A DNA stretch of 64,000 nt. Source: JBGQDM01 sp041495845. GTDB taxonomy: Bacteria; Acidobacteriota; Terriglobia; Terriglobales; Acidobacteriaceae. The position numbers and the translations under genes are program-made. Location of the stretch: the NCBI GenBank assembly GCA_041495845.1, contig JBGQDM010000005.1:1-64000 (forward strand), read 5' to 3'. Under the pieces are notes generated by a model. It was not told where the DNA came from, did not search any database, and worked only from the letters and a program-made list of their open reading frames with translations. Position 1 is the stretch's first letter. Each line of letters begins with the position of its first letter. This document shows positions 8,722 through 17,895 of this stretch, piece by piece.

Positions 8722-10647
8722 TTACTTCTTGTCCTCTACATCCACATACTCGGCATCAATCACGCCTTCGTCTTTCTTCTTCGCATCGCCGCCGGAAGTC
8801 GCACCCGCGCCCGCTGCTGCTCCTGGCGCCGCGCCCGCCCCCGGTTGTGCTGCCTTGTACATCTGTTCTGCCAGCTTGTGCGAGGCTTGCGTCAACTGCT
8901 CGCGAGCTTTGTCCATGGCTGCCTTGTCGCCGCCTTCCATGGCTTTCTTGGCGTCGGCCACCGCGTTTTCCACGTCACCGCGCTCGCTGCCGGAAATCTT
9001 GTCGCCATGCTCGCGCAGCATTTTCTCCACGCTATACAGCAGCGTGTCCAGTTGATTGCGCGCTTCAATTTCCTCGCGCTTGGTTTTGTCCTCAGTCGAG
9101 TGGGCATCGGCGTCTTTCGCCATCCGCTCCACTTCTTCCTTGGAAAGTCCCGAAGATGACGTGATCGTAATCTTCTGGTCTTTCCCCGTGGCATTGTCCT
9201 TCGCGGTCACGTTCAGGATGCCGTTGGCATCAATATCAAACGTGACTTCGATTTGGGGCAATCCTCGCGGCGCCGGGGGCAGCCCGGTCAGATGGAACTT
9301 GCCCAAGGTGCGGTTCTGCCCCGCCATCGGCCGTTCCCCTTGCAGTACGTGCACTTCCACCGAGGTCTGATTGTCCGCCGCCGTCGAAAACGTTTCCGAC
9401 TTCTTCGTCGGGATCGTCGTATTGCGCGGAATCATCGGCGTCGAGACACCGCCCAGCGTCTCAATCGATAGCGTCAGCGGGGTCACATCCAGCAGCAGCA
9501 GGTCTTTGACTTCGCCCTTGAGCACGCCGCCTTGAATGGCCGCGCCCACCGCTACGACTTCATCCGGATTCACACCCTTATGCGGTTCCCGGCCAAACAG
9601 TTCCTTCACCAGCGCCTGGATGCGTGGCATGCGCGTCTGCCCGCCCACCAGTACCACTTCGTTGATCTTGTCCGCGGTCACGCCGGCATCGCTCATACAC
9701 TGCCTGCAAGGCGTCAGCGAACGTTGCAACAGGTCGTCCACCATGGTTTCCAGCTTGGCTCGCGTCAGCTTCTTTACCAGGTGCTTGGGACCGCTGGCGT
9801 CGGCCGTGATGAAGGGCAGATTGATCTCCGTCTCCATAGTGGTGGAGAGTTCAATCTTGGCACGCTCGGCCGCATCGCGCAGCCGCTGCAGCGCCATCTC
9901 ATTGCCCTTGTCGCGCAGATCCAGGCCTTCGTCTTTGCGGAACTCGTCAATCAACCAGTCCACGATGCGCTGGTCAATGTTGTCGCCGCCGAGGTGGGTA
10001 TCGCCGTTGGTGGCCTTGACCTCAACCACGCCTTCGCCGACTTCAAGAATCGAAATATCAAAGGTGCCGCCGCCAAAGTCGTAGACGGCAATCATCTCGT
10101 CCTTGCCCTTGTCCAGACCGTAGGCCAGCGCCGCCGCTGTTGGCTCGTTGATGATGCGCTTCACATCCAGCCCGGCAATCTTGCCCGCATCTTTCGTGGC
10201 CTGCCGCTGCGCGTCGTTAAAGTACGCCGGCACGGTGATGACAGCTTCCATCACCTTTTCACCGAGATAATCCTCAGCTGCCTTCTTCAGCTTCTGCAGC
10301 ACCAGCGCGGAAACTTCCGGCGGCGTGTAGGGCTTGCCCTGTGCCAACACCACCACGTTGTCGCCCTGCCGCTCCACCTTGAAGGGCACCATCTTCATCT
10401 CTTCATTGACTTCGTCGTAACGGCGCCCCATGAATCGCTTGATCGAAAAGACCGTGTTCTCCGGATTGGTAATCGCTTGCCGCTTGGCCACCTGACCCAC
10501 CAGCCGCTCCCCAGTCTTGGTAAATCCAACCACGCTGGGCGTAGTCCGGCCACCTTCCTCGTTGGCGATGACTTTGGGTTCGCCACCTTCCATGACAGCT
10601 ACGACCGAGTTCGTGGTTCCCAGGTCAATTCCGATAATTTTTGGCAT
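8722..10647 (-). CDS. dnaK: Chaperone protein DnaK (Hsp70)
   Basis: The 641-residue protein starts MPKIIGIDLGTTNSVVAVME. It has the full ATPase domain (DAQRQATKDAGKIAGLDVKR, AVYDFGGGTFDISILEVGEG), the linker DLLLLDVTPLTLSIETLGG, the substrate-binding domain and a Gly/Ala-rich tail ending in EYVDVEDKK. I chose the ATG at 10647, preceded by GGAGAC, over an ATG 15 bp upstream, because it places the GIDLGTTNS motif at the usual position. It acts with DnaJ, encoded just downstream; no grpE is visible here. Confidence 0.98.
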   Translation of the reverse strand: MPKIIGIDLGTTNSVVAVMEGGEPKVIANEEGGRTTPSVVGFTKTGERLVGQVAKRQAITNPENTVFSIKRFMGRRYDEVNEEMKMVPFKVERQGDNVVVLAQGKPYTPPEVSALVLQKLKKAAEDYLGEKVMEAVITVPAYFNDAQRQATKDAGKIAGLDVKRIINEPTAAALAYGLDKGKDEMIAVYDFGGGTFDISILEVGEGVVEVKATNGDTHLGGDNIDQRIVDWLIDEFRKDEGLDLRDKGNEMALQRLRDAAERAKIELSTTMETEINLPFITADASGPKHLVKKLTRAKLETMVDDLLQRSLTPCRQCMSDAGVTADKINEVVLVGGQTRMPRIQALVKELFGREPHKGVNPDEVVAVGAAIQGGVLKGEVKDLLLLDVTPLTLSIETLGGVSTPMIPRNTTIPTKKSETFSTAADNQTSVEVHVLQGERPMAGQNRTLGKFHLTGLPPAPRGLPQIEVTFDIDANGILNVTAKDNATGKDQKITITSSSGLSKEEVERMAKDADAHSTEDKTKREEIEARNQLDTLLYSVEKMLREHGDKISGSERGDVENAVADAKKAMEGGDKAAMDKAREQLTQASHKLAEQMYKAAQPGAGAAPGAAAGAGATSGGDAKKKDEGVIDAEYVDVEDKK

Positions 10648-10712
10648 TTTGAGTCTCCACACTGCAAACTAAGTGCTTTTATTGCATAGATTTAATGTAT
10701 GGCAATAGAAAC

Positions 10713-10741
10713 ATGATAAGACTTGAGTGTATCGTTGTCAA
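10713..10741 (-). promoter_or_regulatory. Predicted vegetative promoter of dnaK-dnaJ
   Basis: Reading the minus strand, TTGACA (10741-10736) is followed by a 17-bp spacer and TATCAT (10718-10713). It lies 66 bp upstream of the dnaK start. No CIRCE-type repeat (TTAGCACTC-N9-GAGTGCTAA) is seen in the gap. Confidence 0.7.
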
Positions 10742-10780
10742 GTCTTGGGAAATGAACTTTTCAGAAGAAGGGAAATTGAT

Positions 10781-11386
10781 TCAGAGTTCTTCTAGAAAAT
10801 CGTTGAGCATCCTGCGAAACAGAACTGCCATGGGCTTCCAGTCGCCCTGCATCGCCTGGGCACCCGCCGCTCCGTACGCGGGGTTGGGCCTGGGACGCAA
10901 GCGGACAAAAGGCGGCAGCCCATAACGCATTGCGAGGCTGTTGGCCCAAAGACGCGCAGTGCGGCCGTTCCCGTTGGCAAAGGGATGGATTCGCACCCAC
11001 TCGGCATGCACCCAAGCAAAGAGATCGATGATGGCCGCCAGTTGGTCGGCATCAGGTTCCTGGCCGGTCGGCAGCAGCGCGTCCAACTCGGCGATCAAGG
11101 CCTGGAGTTTTGCTTCAAAGCGTGCTAGCTCCGCGGCTACATTTACCGATTCCACGCCATAATTCGCGCCGACTCGTACTTGGAGTTTCTCAAGACCTGG
11201 TTCGCCGCGAAACGCGCCCACAAATCGCGGGTCGGGCACGTCCAAGCCATTCATAACGAGGGTTTGCCAACGCCTTGCCGCTTCTAACGTTGGAGCCTCG
11301 CGCCGCTCCGAAGCCCGAACGATTTCCTCCAGGACGCGCGCGAGGTTCTGCCGCAACTGGGGACTGTCCTCGTCCCAGTTAGGCAC
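10781..11386 (-). CDS. Fic-domain protein (probable AMP-transferase toxin)
   Basis: Fic proteins usually transfer AMP from ATP to a target protein hydroxyl. The 201-residue protein carries the complete active-site motif HPFANGNGRTAR, with the catalytic His at position 134, in its C-terminal half. The N-terminal 100 residues are helical. I do not see a clear inhibitory helix of the (S/T)xxxE(G/N) type; SERREA at residues 26-31 is only an approximation. The gene overlaps an upstream ribbon-helix-helix gene by 8 bp, the organisation of a toxin-antitoxin pair. The target protein is not predictable. Confidence 0.88.
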   Translation of the reverse strand: MPNWDEDSPQLRQNLARVLEEIVRASERREAPTLEAARRWQTLVMNGLDVPDPRFVGAFRGEPGLEKLQVRVGANYGVESVNVAAELARFEAKLQALIAELDALLPTGQEPDADQLAAIIDLFAWVHAEWVRIHPFANGNGRTARLWANSLAMRYGLPPFVRLRPRPNPAYGAAGAQAMQGDWKPMAVLFRRMLNDFLEEL

Positions 11387-11729
11387 CTAGAAGTTCTCGA
11401 ATCTTGCTTTGCACGGGCCCTGCTGGCTTGAGTTGTCCCTCGACGAACTGGCCCTCCATCGGCTCGCCCTCAAGCGGGTCCTCAAGGCTCGCTTCGGCCT
11501 CCACGAACGCGGCGATCGCTCGCTGGAATCCAGGATCCTGCTTCCGATAGGCTCGGAGGGCTGCCAAGTTCGCTTCCAGGCTGCGTTCTTTTCGGCCCCG
11601 CCGGCTGAGGTAGCCCTTGATCGCCTCGTTCAGCAGCTGATTGATGGGGCGCCCTTCGACCTTACTGAGGTTCTTTAGGGCAGCACGCTCTTCAGCGTCT
11701 ATTCTCAGCGTGAAAGGGATTCTAGCCAT
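11379..11729 (-). CDS. Ribbon-helix-helix protein, candidate antitoxin of the Fic gene
   Basis: The 116-residue protein begins MARIPFTLRIDAEERAALKN and continues VEGRPINQLLNEAIKGYL, a CopG/Arc-like ribbon-helix-helix DNA-binding unit. The C-terminal half (about residues 45-116) is acidic with a short repeated pattern LEGEPMEGQFVEGQLK, which could contact the partner. It overlaps the fic gene by 8 bp and would be translated first. A dyad at 11757-11781, just upstream, is a plausible autoregulatory operator. It is unlike the usual small FicA-type antitoxin, so the antitoxin role is an inference from context. Confidence 0.7.
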   Translation of the reverse strand: MARIPFTLRIDAEERAALKNLSKVEGRPINQLLNEAIKGYLSRRGRKERSLEANLAALRAYRKQDPGFQRAIAAFVEAEASLEDPLEGEPMEGQFVEGQLKPAGPVQSKIRELLGA

Positions 11730-11756
11730 GCCAGTAGGTTATGCCAGGCTTAGGTT

Positions 11757-11781
11757 GATGTCAATATGCGTTTTTGACATC
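11757..11781 (-). promoter_or_regulatory. Inverted repeat upstream of the RHH-fic pair
   Basis: GATGTCAA at 11757-11764 and TTGACATC at 11774-11781 form a perfect 8-bp dyad with a 9-bp spacer, starting 28 bp upstream of the RHH start codon. The minus-strand arm also contains TTGACA, so promoter and operator may coincide. I see only a weak -10 (TAACCT). Confidence 0.5.
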
Positions 11782-11940
11782 ATTATGGCCAAGCTAGGCC
11801 CGTACCGCGATTCCCAGCTAGAAATCAACGTAAACTATTGATGATATTGAGTGTTATCGCTGAAATCTTGGTGCAGCGCGGCTCCATCTCGGGCCGCGAC
11901 CCTTCCTCTCCTGGTGGATGCTCCAGGATAATGTCGCCTC

Positions 11941-12888
11941 TTAGAACACGCACAGCAACTCGTACATCAGGTTTGCCGCCAGCAGGGAAGTGATCTCAGC
12001 GGAGTCGTAGGGCGGCGAAACTTCGACCACATCTGCCCCCACAATCTTCTGCCCAGCCAACGCCCGCACCAAGTTCAAGATCTGAATGCTCGACAACCCA
12101 CCCACCTGCGGCGTGCCGGTGCCCGGCGCAAACGCGGGATCCACCACATCAATATCGAGTGAGACATACAGCGGACGCCCGCGTAGTTTTCGCAACACCC
12201 GCTCCACCGGGCCCATCCCATCGCGATGAAACTCCTCGCTGGTGATGACGTGGAACCCATGCTCGCGGCCAAACGCAAAATCCTCGCGGCTGTAGACCTG
12301 TCCGCGCAGACCCACTTGCAACACTCCACCCGGTAGCAACAAGCCTTCCTCCACCGCGCGCCGCACCGGCGTCCCATGCGAGTGCGGGCTGCCGAAATAT
12401 CCGCTCCAGGTGTCGTTGTGCGCGTCAAACTGCACCAGTCCCACCGGCCCAAACTTACCGTGAATGGCGCGCAAAATGGGCAACAGAATGGAATGATCGC
12501 CGCCCACACACAGCGTTCGCGCTCCGCTGTCGAGTACCTTCGCCAGTTGCTGCGTGATCCGCCCGAAGGTGTCTTCGAGCGACAGCGGGTTGATGGAAAG
12601 ATCGCCGCAGTCCGCCACGCGCAACTTGTCAAACGGATTGACGTTCAACACCGGGTTCCACGGCCGGATCATAGCCGACTGCTCGCGCACATGCCGCGGG
12701 CCATAGCGCGGCCCCGACCGCGTGGTGGTGCCGCCGTCATAGGGAATGCCGAGCAGGGCCACATCCAGGTTCTTGACCCGCGTCACGTGCGGCAGCCGCA
12801 TGAAGGTCGCAATGCCCGAAAAGCGTGGGTAGATCAACGCATCCACCGGCTGCGGATGCGGCTTGGCGCGTTTCTTTTTCTTGATCAC
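11941..12888 (-). CDS. Agmatinase/arginase-family ureohydrolase
   Basis: The 315-residue protein belongs to the ureohydrolases, which use two Mn ions to cleave guanidino compounds into urea and an amine. The metal-binding motifs are all present: VGGDHSILLP, VQFDAHNDTW, the SHGTPVRRAVEEG loop and SLDIDVVDPAFAPGTGTP, then DVVEVSPPYDSAEITSLLAA. The pattern is closer to agmatinase or guanidinobutyrase than to arginase; the exact substrate cannot be assigned. A basic N-terminal tail (KKKKRAKPHPQP) is unusual. No polyamine genes are adjacent to help. Confidence 0.88.
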   Translation of the reverse strand: MIKKKKRAKPHPQPVDALIYPRFSGIATFMRLPHVTRVKNLDVALLGIPYDGGTTTRSGPRYGPRHVREQSAMIRPWNPVLNVNPFDKLRVADCGDLSINPLSLEDTFGRITQQLAKVLDSGARTLCVGGDHSILLPILRAIHGKFGPVGLVQFDAHNDTWSGYFGSPHSHGTPVRRAVEEGLLLPGGVLQVGLRGQVYSREDFAFGREHGFHVITSEEFHRDGMGPVERVLRKLRGRPLYVSLDIDVVDPAFAPGTGTPQVGGLSSIQILNLVRALAGQKIVGADVVEVSPPYDSAEITSLLAANLMYELLCVF

Positions 12889-13035
12889 GGGCCGGGATTA
12901 TAAACCACCCGCCAGGCTGCCTTTTCGCCCGCTCGCCCCCGGGAGACGCCCGCTCTGCATGGTAGTATCGAGGCAACCCAGGATGACACTGAACCACGTT
13001 GACATCATTTTCTATTCCCTGATGGCGAGAGTCTG

Positions 13036-14088
13036 ATGACCGCCCGCTCCCCTCAGCGCAAGCGTGTCCTCAGCGGCATGCGCCCCACCGGCAAGCTCCA
13101 CCTCGGCAACTTTGTGGGTGCACTCGACAACTGGGTGCGCATGCAGGACCAGTACGATTGCTTCTTCTTCATTGCCGACTGGCACGCGCTCACCACCGAC
13201 TACGCCGATACCTCGAGCGTGAAGCAGAATTCCCTTGAGGTCGCCATGGACTGGCTCGCCGCCGGCCTTGACCCGGAACGCTGCACCATGTTCATGCAAT
13301 CGCACGTGCCCCAGCACGCCGAACTGCATCTGCTCTTTTCCATGGTCACGCCGCTGGGCTGGCTGGAACGCGTACCCTCCTACAAAGAGCAGCGCGAAAA
13401 CATCAAAGACAAAGATCTCAGCACCTACGGATTTCTCGGCTATCCGTTGCTGCAGGCGGCGGACATCCTGATCTACAAAGGGGATTTCGTGCCGGTGGGC
13501 GAAGACCAGGTGCCCCACGTGGAACTGACCCGGGAAGTGGCGCGCCGCTTCAACCTGTTTTACCCCAAACGCGGTCGCAAGACATTCGTTTTTCCTGAGC
13601 CGAAGCCGCTGCTCACTCTTGCCGCCAAGCTCCCCGGCACCGACGGCCGCAAGATGTCGAAGTCCTACGGCAATACCATCTTGCTCACCGACCCCGAGCT
13701 GGTGGTACGCCAGAAGCTGAAGACCATGGTGACCGATCCCGCCCGCGTGCGCCGCACCGATCGCGGCAACCCCGACATCTGCCCCGTCGGCGACCTGCAC
13801 AAGATTTTCAGCGACCAGTCCACCCTAGCCAAAGTGAATGAAGGCTGCCGCTCCGCCGGCATCGGCTGTATCGAATGTAAGGGCTGGGTTGCCGACGCCC
13901 TCGTCGAGGTGCTCACTCCCATGCAGCAGCGCCGCCAGAAATACGAGGACAAACCCCGGCTCGCCTGGGATATTCTGGAAGCAGGGTCGGCCCGCGCCCG
14001 CAAGGTCGCCGGGGCCACCATGGACGAGGCGCGGGAAGCCATGCATCTTTCGCCCGGCTTCGAGCCGCCACGTCCGGAAAATTCGTAA
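13036..14088 (+). CDS. trpS: Tryptophanyl-tRNA synthetase
   Basis: The class I synthetase attaches tryptophan to tRNA-Trp. The 350-residue protein has the HIGH-type motif PTGKLHLGN near residue 17 and the KMSKS loop GRKMSKSYGN near residue 212, with VPVGEDQVPHVELTREVARRF between them. Length is typical. The ATG overlaps the stop of a 17-codon reading frame (12981-13036, TGATG junction), which may be only a leader or chance. It starts a same-strand run with scpA, scpB, rluB and hisC. Confidence 0.96.
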   Translation: MTARSPQRKRVLSGMRPTGKLHLGNFVGALDNWVRMQDQYDCFFFIADWHALTTDYADTSSVKQNSLEVAMDWLAAGLDPERCTMFMQSHVPQHAELHLLFSMVTPLGWLERVPSYKEQRENIKDKDLSTYGFLGYPLLQAADILIYKGDFVPVGEDQVPHVELTREVARRFNLFYPKRGRKTFVFPEPKPLLTLAAKLPGTDGRKMSKSYGNTILLTDPELVVRQKLKTMVTDPARVRRTDRGNPDICPVGDLHKIFSDQSTLAKVNEGCRSAGIGCIECKGWVADALVEVLTPMQQRRQKYEDKPRLAWDILEAGSARARKVAGATMDEAREAMHLSPGFEPPRPENS

Positions 14089-14100
14089 CCCGCTGTGCCG

Positions 14101-14958
14101 ATGAACGTGCCGATGAACGTGCTGATGAGCGAACCGTTACAACCCGTTGTGGAAGCCGCGCCGCCGCAGAAACCGAGGCCGGAGAGTGATTCTCCTTTCG
14201 CCGTTTCCGTTGGCGAGGTTTATGACGGCCCGCTCGATCTCCTGCTCGACCTCATCCGCAAGCAGGACATTGACATCTACGACATTCCCATCGCCCGCAT
14301 CACGGCCCAGTACTTGGCCTACGTCGAAAAGATACGCGAGCTCGACGTCAATCTGGCCGCCGACTTCATCTACATGGCCGCGGTGCTCATCCAGATCAAG
14401 TCGCGCCTGCTGCTGCCGCGCGACCCGCTGGCCGCTGCCGACGACCAGGAAGACCCGCGCAATGAGCTGGTCAACCGCCTGCTCGAGCACGAGAAGTTCA
14501 AGTCCGCCGCGCAAATGCTTTTGCAGAAACAGCAACTCGAAGACGCCGTCATCAGCAATCCGGTATTAAAAGAGTTTTTTCACGACGAAGGCACCGAACC
14601 GGAACTGGCAGCCGACATGATTGACCTGGTGCGCACCTTCCGCCAGGTGCTGGAGCGCGCCAAGTCACGGCCCATTCTGGAAGTGGACGAAGAGCAGGTC
14701 ACCGTGGGGCAGATGGTGGATTACTTGCGCCGCCGGCTCGCTCTCGAAGATCGCCCCGTGCGCCTCAAACAACTCCTGCGCAACGTGCCTTCGCAAAATG
14801 CGCTCGTCTGCCTGTTTCTGGCGCTGTTGGAACTCGTCCGCCTGCAGGCGATTCTGTTGCGCCAGGACCGAACCTTTGGGGAAATTCTGATCAAGAAGCA
14901 CAGCGCCTTCGACGCGGTCCTGGCCGAGCAGACTGCCGTGCGCGACGATTGGCGGTAA
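14101..14958 (+). CDS. scpA: Segregation and condensation protein A
   Basis: ScpA is the kleisin subunit that bridges SMC heads in the bacterial condensin. The protein has the N-terminal SMC-neck-binding part (VGEVYDGPLDLLLDLIRKQD, IDIYDIPIARITAQYL, ADFIYMAAVLIQIKSRLLLP) and the C-terminal winged helix ending near residue 285. Several in-frame starts exist (GTG 14095, ATG 14101, 14113, 14125) in a short repeated PMNV stretch; none has a strong ribosome binding site, so the exact N-terminus is uncertain. scpB follows after 47 bp. Confidence 0.94.
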   Translation: MNVPMNVLMSEPLQPVVEAAPPQKPRPESDSPFAVSVGEVYDGPLDLLLDLIRKQDIDIYDIPIARITAQYLAYVEKIRELDVNLAADFIYMAAVLIQIKSRLLLPRDPLAAADDQEDPRNELVNRLLEHEKFKSAAQMLLQKQQLEDAVISNPVLKEFFHDEGTEPELAADMIDLVRTFRQVLERAKSRPILEVDEEQVTVGQMVDYLRRRLALEDRPVRLKQLLRNVPSQNALVCLFLALLELVRLQAILLRQDRTFGEILIKKHSAFDAVLAEQTAVRDDWR

Positions 14959-15005
14959 AGATTTTTCTGAAAGCTGACAGCTGAAAGCTAGAAGCAAAAA
15001 AAGCT

Positions 15006-15758
15006 ATGAGTCTTAAAGCTCAAATTGAAGCCATTATTTACGCTACGGAGACCCCCGTCACCGTGGAACAGATCGCCCACCTGGTAAAGGATTCCGTGAA
15101 CGCCGAGAACGGCGCCGCCGATGGATCTGCCGATGCGCCTGCCGACGCCACTGCCATCCGTGCTCGCGTGCGCTCCGTGCTCGACGAGCTGATCGTCGAA
15201 TTTTCTTCTCCAGATCGCGGCATCGAAGTCCGCGCGGTGGCCGGCGGCTACCGCATGGCCACCAAAGCCGAGCACCACGACCTGATGCGCGGCTTTGCCA
15301 AAAGCCTCAAGCCTCCCATTCGCCTCTCGCTGCCCGCCCTCGAGACCCTGGCCGTCATCGCCTACAAACAGCCGGCCACAGTCCCCGAGATCAGCGAAAT
15401 TCGCGGCGTCGATTCCGGCGGCGTCATCGCCACCCTGCTTGACCGCAAACTCATTACTACCGCTGGCCGCAAGCAGGTGATTGGCCGCCCCATCCTCTAC
15501 AAAACCACCAAAGAATTTCTAATGCGCTTCGGCCTCAACGAAGTCAGCGAACTGCCCAGCATGGAGGAATTCGAGAAGCTCGTCGCGCAATCCTTTCAGG
15601 ACGAAATGTTTGTCGCGGATGCAGCCACTGCCACAATGCCCGGCAACTCCGCCGCAGCTGCGGAAGAAGCTGCGGAAGATGCTGCGGAAGAAGAAGATGC
15701 CATTCCCGAAGAACTCGCAGAAGAATCCGCGCCAGCTCCTGACGCTGTGAAGTCCTGA
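15006..15758 (+). CDS. scpB: Segregation and condensation protein B
   Basis: ScpB dimers bind ScpA and complete the SMC condensin complex. The 250-residue protein shows two winged helices, with the family segment LPALETLAVIAYKQPATVPE and ISEIRGVDSGGVIATLLDRK, then GRPILYKTTKEFLMRFGLNE. The C-terminal 60 residues are an acidic Ala/Glu-rich tail beyond the usual domain. Between the first helices lies an Ala/Asp-rich insertion (about residues 38-55). Its stop overlaps the rluB start (TGATG), so the two are translationally coupled. Confidence 0.94.
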   Translation: MSLKAQIEAIIYATETPVTVEQIAHLVKDSVNAENGAADGSADAPADATAIRARVRSVLDELIVEFSSPDRGIEVRAVAGGYRMATKAEHHDLMRGFAKSLKPPIRLSLPALETLAVIAYKQPATVPEISEIRGVDSGGVIATLLDRKLITTAGRKQVIGRPILYKTTKEFLMRFGLNEVSELPSMEEFEKLVAQSFQDEMFVADAATATMPGNSAAAAEEAAEDAAEEEDAIPEELAEESAPAPDAVKS

Positions 15759-16498
15759 TGCCCGCCGAGCGCCTGCAAAAAATTCTCTCGGCAGCCGGCA
15801 TCGCCTCCCGCCGCAAAGCCGAACAGCTCATTGCCGCCGGCATGGTCCAGGTCAATGGACAGACCGTAACTGCGCTCGGCACCAAGGCCGACCCGGCTAC
15901 CGATCACATCCGCGTGCAGGGCAAGCTGCTGCGTTCCGCCGAACGCTACGTCTATTTCCTGCTCAACAAACCGCGCGGCTATGTCACCACGGTCAGCGAC
16001 CCCGAAGGCCGGCCCACCGTGATGCAACTCCTGCCCGGCGTCCGCGAGCGCGTCTATCCCGTTGGCCGCCTCGACTATGCCAGCGAAGGCTTGCTGCTCA
16101 TGACCAACGACGGCGCACTGGCCAACGCGCTGACCCGCGCTGCCTCCCACGTGCAGAAGACCTACGTCGCCAAAGTCAGCGGCCAGCCCGATGAAGCAGC
16201 GCTCGCCAAGCTCCGTGCCGGCATCGCTCTGCCCGATCGCAAGCAGCGCCCCACGCGCACTGCGCCCGCTGGCATTCGCGTGGTCAAGGTTGCGGCCAAT
16301 CCCTGGTATGAAGTGACGCTGATCGAAGGTCGCAACCGCCAGGTGCGCCGCATGTTCGAAGCCGCCGGTCATCGCGTGGAAAAACTGCGCCGCGTCCGCT
16401 ACGGCCCGCTCACTCTCGACGTCCCCCCCGGCGAATTTCGCAAGCTGCGCCGCGAAGAAGTCGCACAACTCAAAGCCGCCGCGTCGGCCAAGCCCTGA
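15758..16498 (+). CDS. rluB: 23S/16S rRNA pseudouridine synthase, RluB/RsuA family
   Basis: The 246-residue protein has an N-terminal S4 RNA-binding domain (residues 3-60, RLQKILSAAGIASRRKAEQL) and a catalytic domain with YPVGRLDYASEGLLLMTNDG, where the Asp of GRLD is the nucleophile. It ends with the family motif LIEGRNRQVRRMFEAAGHRV. Members isomerise a single uridine in rRNA; E. coli RluB acts on 23S U2605. The scpA-scpB-rluB order is widely conserved in bacteria and supports RluB over RsuA. Confidence 0.9.
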   Translation: MPAERLQKILSAAGIASRRKAEQLIAAGMVQVNGQTVTALGTKADPATDHIRVQGKLLRSAERYVYFLLNKPRGYVTTVSDPEGRPTVMQLLPGVRERVYPVGRLDYASEGLLLMTNDGALANALTRAASHVQKTYVAKVSGQPDEAALAKLRAGIALPDRKQRPTRTAPAGIRVVKVAANPWYEVTLIEGRNRQVRRMFEAAGHRVEKLRRVRYGPLTLDVPPGEFRKLRREEVAQLKAAASAKP

Positions 16499-16551
16499 TT
16501 GCCCTCGCGTGACACCATTCCGCCCTCGTGCCATGATGGAAGTGTTCCGCA

Positions 16552-17664
16552 ATGAGTGATCTCGAACAATTGGTACCGGCGCATGTCCGTGCTCTCGCCG
16601 AATATCCGCCGGGCAAGCCGCTCAAACAGGCCGAGCGGGAGAGCGGCCTACCCTGCATCAAGCTTGCGTCCAATGAGAATCCCTTTGGCCCGTCTCCGCT
16701 CGCCCGCGCGGCCATGCAGGAAGCGCTTCTCGAAGCCAATTTCTATCCCGATGACTACGCCGGCGAACTACGCTTCATGCTCGCCGAGCGCCACCGCATT
16801 CACGCCGATCAAATTCTCGTCACCGCCGGCTCGACTTCATTCCTCACCATCCTCGCTCACACCGTGCTCTCGCCCGGCTTGAACGCCGTCACCAGCGCGC
16901 TTTCGTTTATTCAATACCCGATCGTCACCCGGGCCGCGGGCGGCACCCTCATTGAAACGCCGCTGCGCAACCACGGCTTTGATCTCGAGGCCATCCTCGC
17001 GGCCATCAATCCGCAAACGCGCGTCGTCTACCTGGCCAACCCCAACAATCCCACCGGCACGCTCTTCGACGCGGCCACGCTCGACCGCTTTCTCGATCGC
17101 GTTCCGTCACACGTGCTGGTGGTGATTGATGAAGCCTATTACGAATTCGCGCAATATTTCGCTAGCCACCGCGGGGTCAACTATTCCCATTCGCTCGACT
17201 ACATCCGTCAGGGCCGTCGCGCCGTAGTGCTGCGCACTTTCTCCAAAGCGCAGGGGCTTGCCGGCATGCGCATTGGCTACGGCATGGGCCCGGCAGAGTT
17301 GATCTCTTATTTCGCGCGTCTGCGCACCACGTTCTCCGTCTCCGCCGCCGCCCAGGCCGGTGCCGCCGCTGCTCTGCGCGACGAGGCCCACGTCCTGCGC
17401 GCCGTCGAGAACAACGCCCGCGAAGCCCCCAAGCTCGAAGCTGCTCTCGCCGCTCTCGGCTGCCGGATTGTGCCCACCTGGGGGAATTTTGTCTTCTGCG
17501 AACTTGGCGAAGACGCCTCCGCCATGGCCCGCCGTCTGCAAGACCGCGGCGTAATTATCCGCTCGCTAAAACCCTGGGGCGCACCCACCGCCATCCGCGT
17601 CACCATCGGCACGCCAGAACAAAACGAGAAGTTTCTGGCCGCCTTCCGCCAGGAGAGAAAGTAA
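16552..17664 (+). CDS. hisC: Histidinol-phosphate aminotransferase family protein
   Basis: This fold-type I PLP enzyme transfers an amino group between glutamate and imidazole acetol phosphate in histidine synthesis. The 370-residue protein has the HisC layout: LASNENPFGPSPLA near residue 42, YLANPNNPTGTLF, VVIDEAYYEFA and the PLP lysine in RTFSKAQGLAGMRIGYGM. No his genes are next to it, and the HisC family includes aromatic-amino-acid transaminases, so the substrate is likely but not proven. It starts 53 bp after rluB. Confidence 0.87.
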   Translation: MSDLEQLVPAHVRALAEYPPGKPLKQAERESGLPCIKLASNENPFGPSPLARAAMQEALLEANFYPDDYAGELRFMLAERHRIHADQILVTAGSTSFLTILAHTVLSPGLNAVTSALSFIQYPIVTRAAGGTLIETPLRNHGFDLEAILAAINPQTRVVYLANPNNPTGTLFDAATLDRFLDRVPSHVLVVIDEAYYEFAQYFASHRGVNYSHSLDYIRQGRRAVVLRTFSKAQGLAGMRIGYGMGPAELISYFARLRTTFSVSAAAQAGAAAALRDEAHVLRAVENNAREAPKLEAALAALGCRIVPTWGNFVFCELGEDASAMARRLQDRGVIIRSLKPWGAPTAIRVTIGTPEQNEKFLAAFRQERK

Positions 17665-17895
17665 GAACAATTGCGGAAGTTAGATTGCAGATTGCGGAAG
17701 TGACACCGCAAAAGCAGCGCATCTTGTCATTCTGAGCGAAGCGAAGAATCCCTGTCGTCTCGCTTGTTGTGTGGTTGTAAGGATGCTTCGCTACGCCCAG
17801 CCTCACACCGTGTTCTGGCCTCACTTCTGCAATCTGCAATCTGACTTCTGCAATCCTTCAATTCGACAATCCGACAATTCGACAATGGGGGTACT
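17665..17895. repeat. Intergenic region with dispersed repeat
   Basis: The 231-bp gap between hisC and mutM holds one copy of a short dispersed repeat at 17725-17754 (TGTCATTCTGAGCG then AAGCGAAGAATCC), the reverse complement of the copies near 28.1, 28.3, 30.4, 56.6 and 63.2 kb. It also holds several AT-richer direct repeats built on TTGCAGATTGCGGAAG, TGCAATCTG and CGACAATTCGACAAT. No gene is seen. Confidence 0.6.

Noticed and set aside
9532..10689. 385-codon plus-strand frame
   Set aside because: It is antisense to dnaK and shows no domain; long antisense frames are common at this GC content.
12981..13036. 17-codon frame overlapping the trpS start
   Set aside because: It is too short to support; no Trp codons are present, so it is not an attenuator leader.
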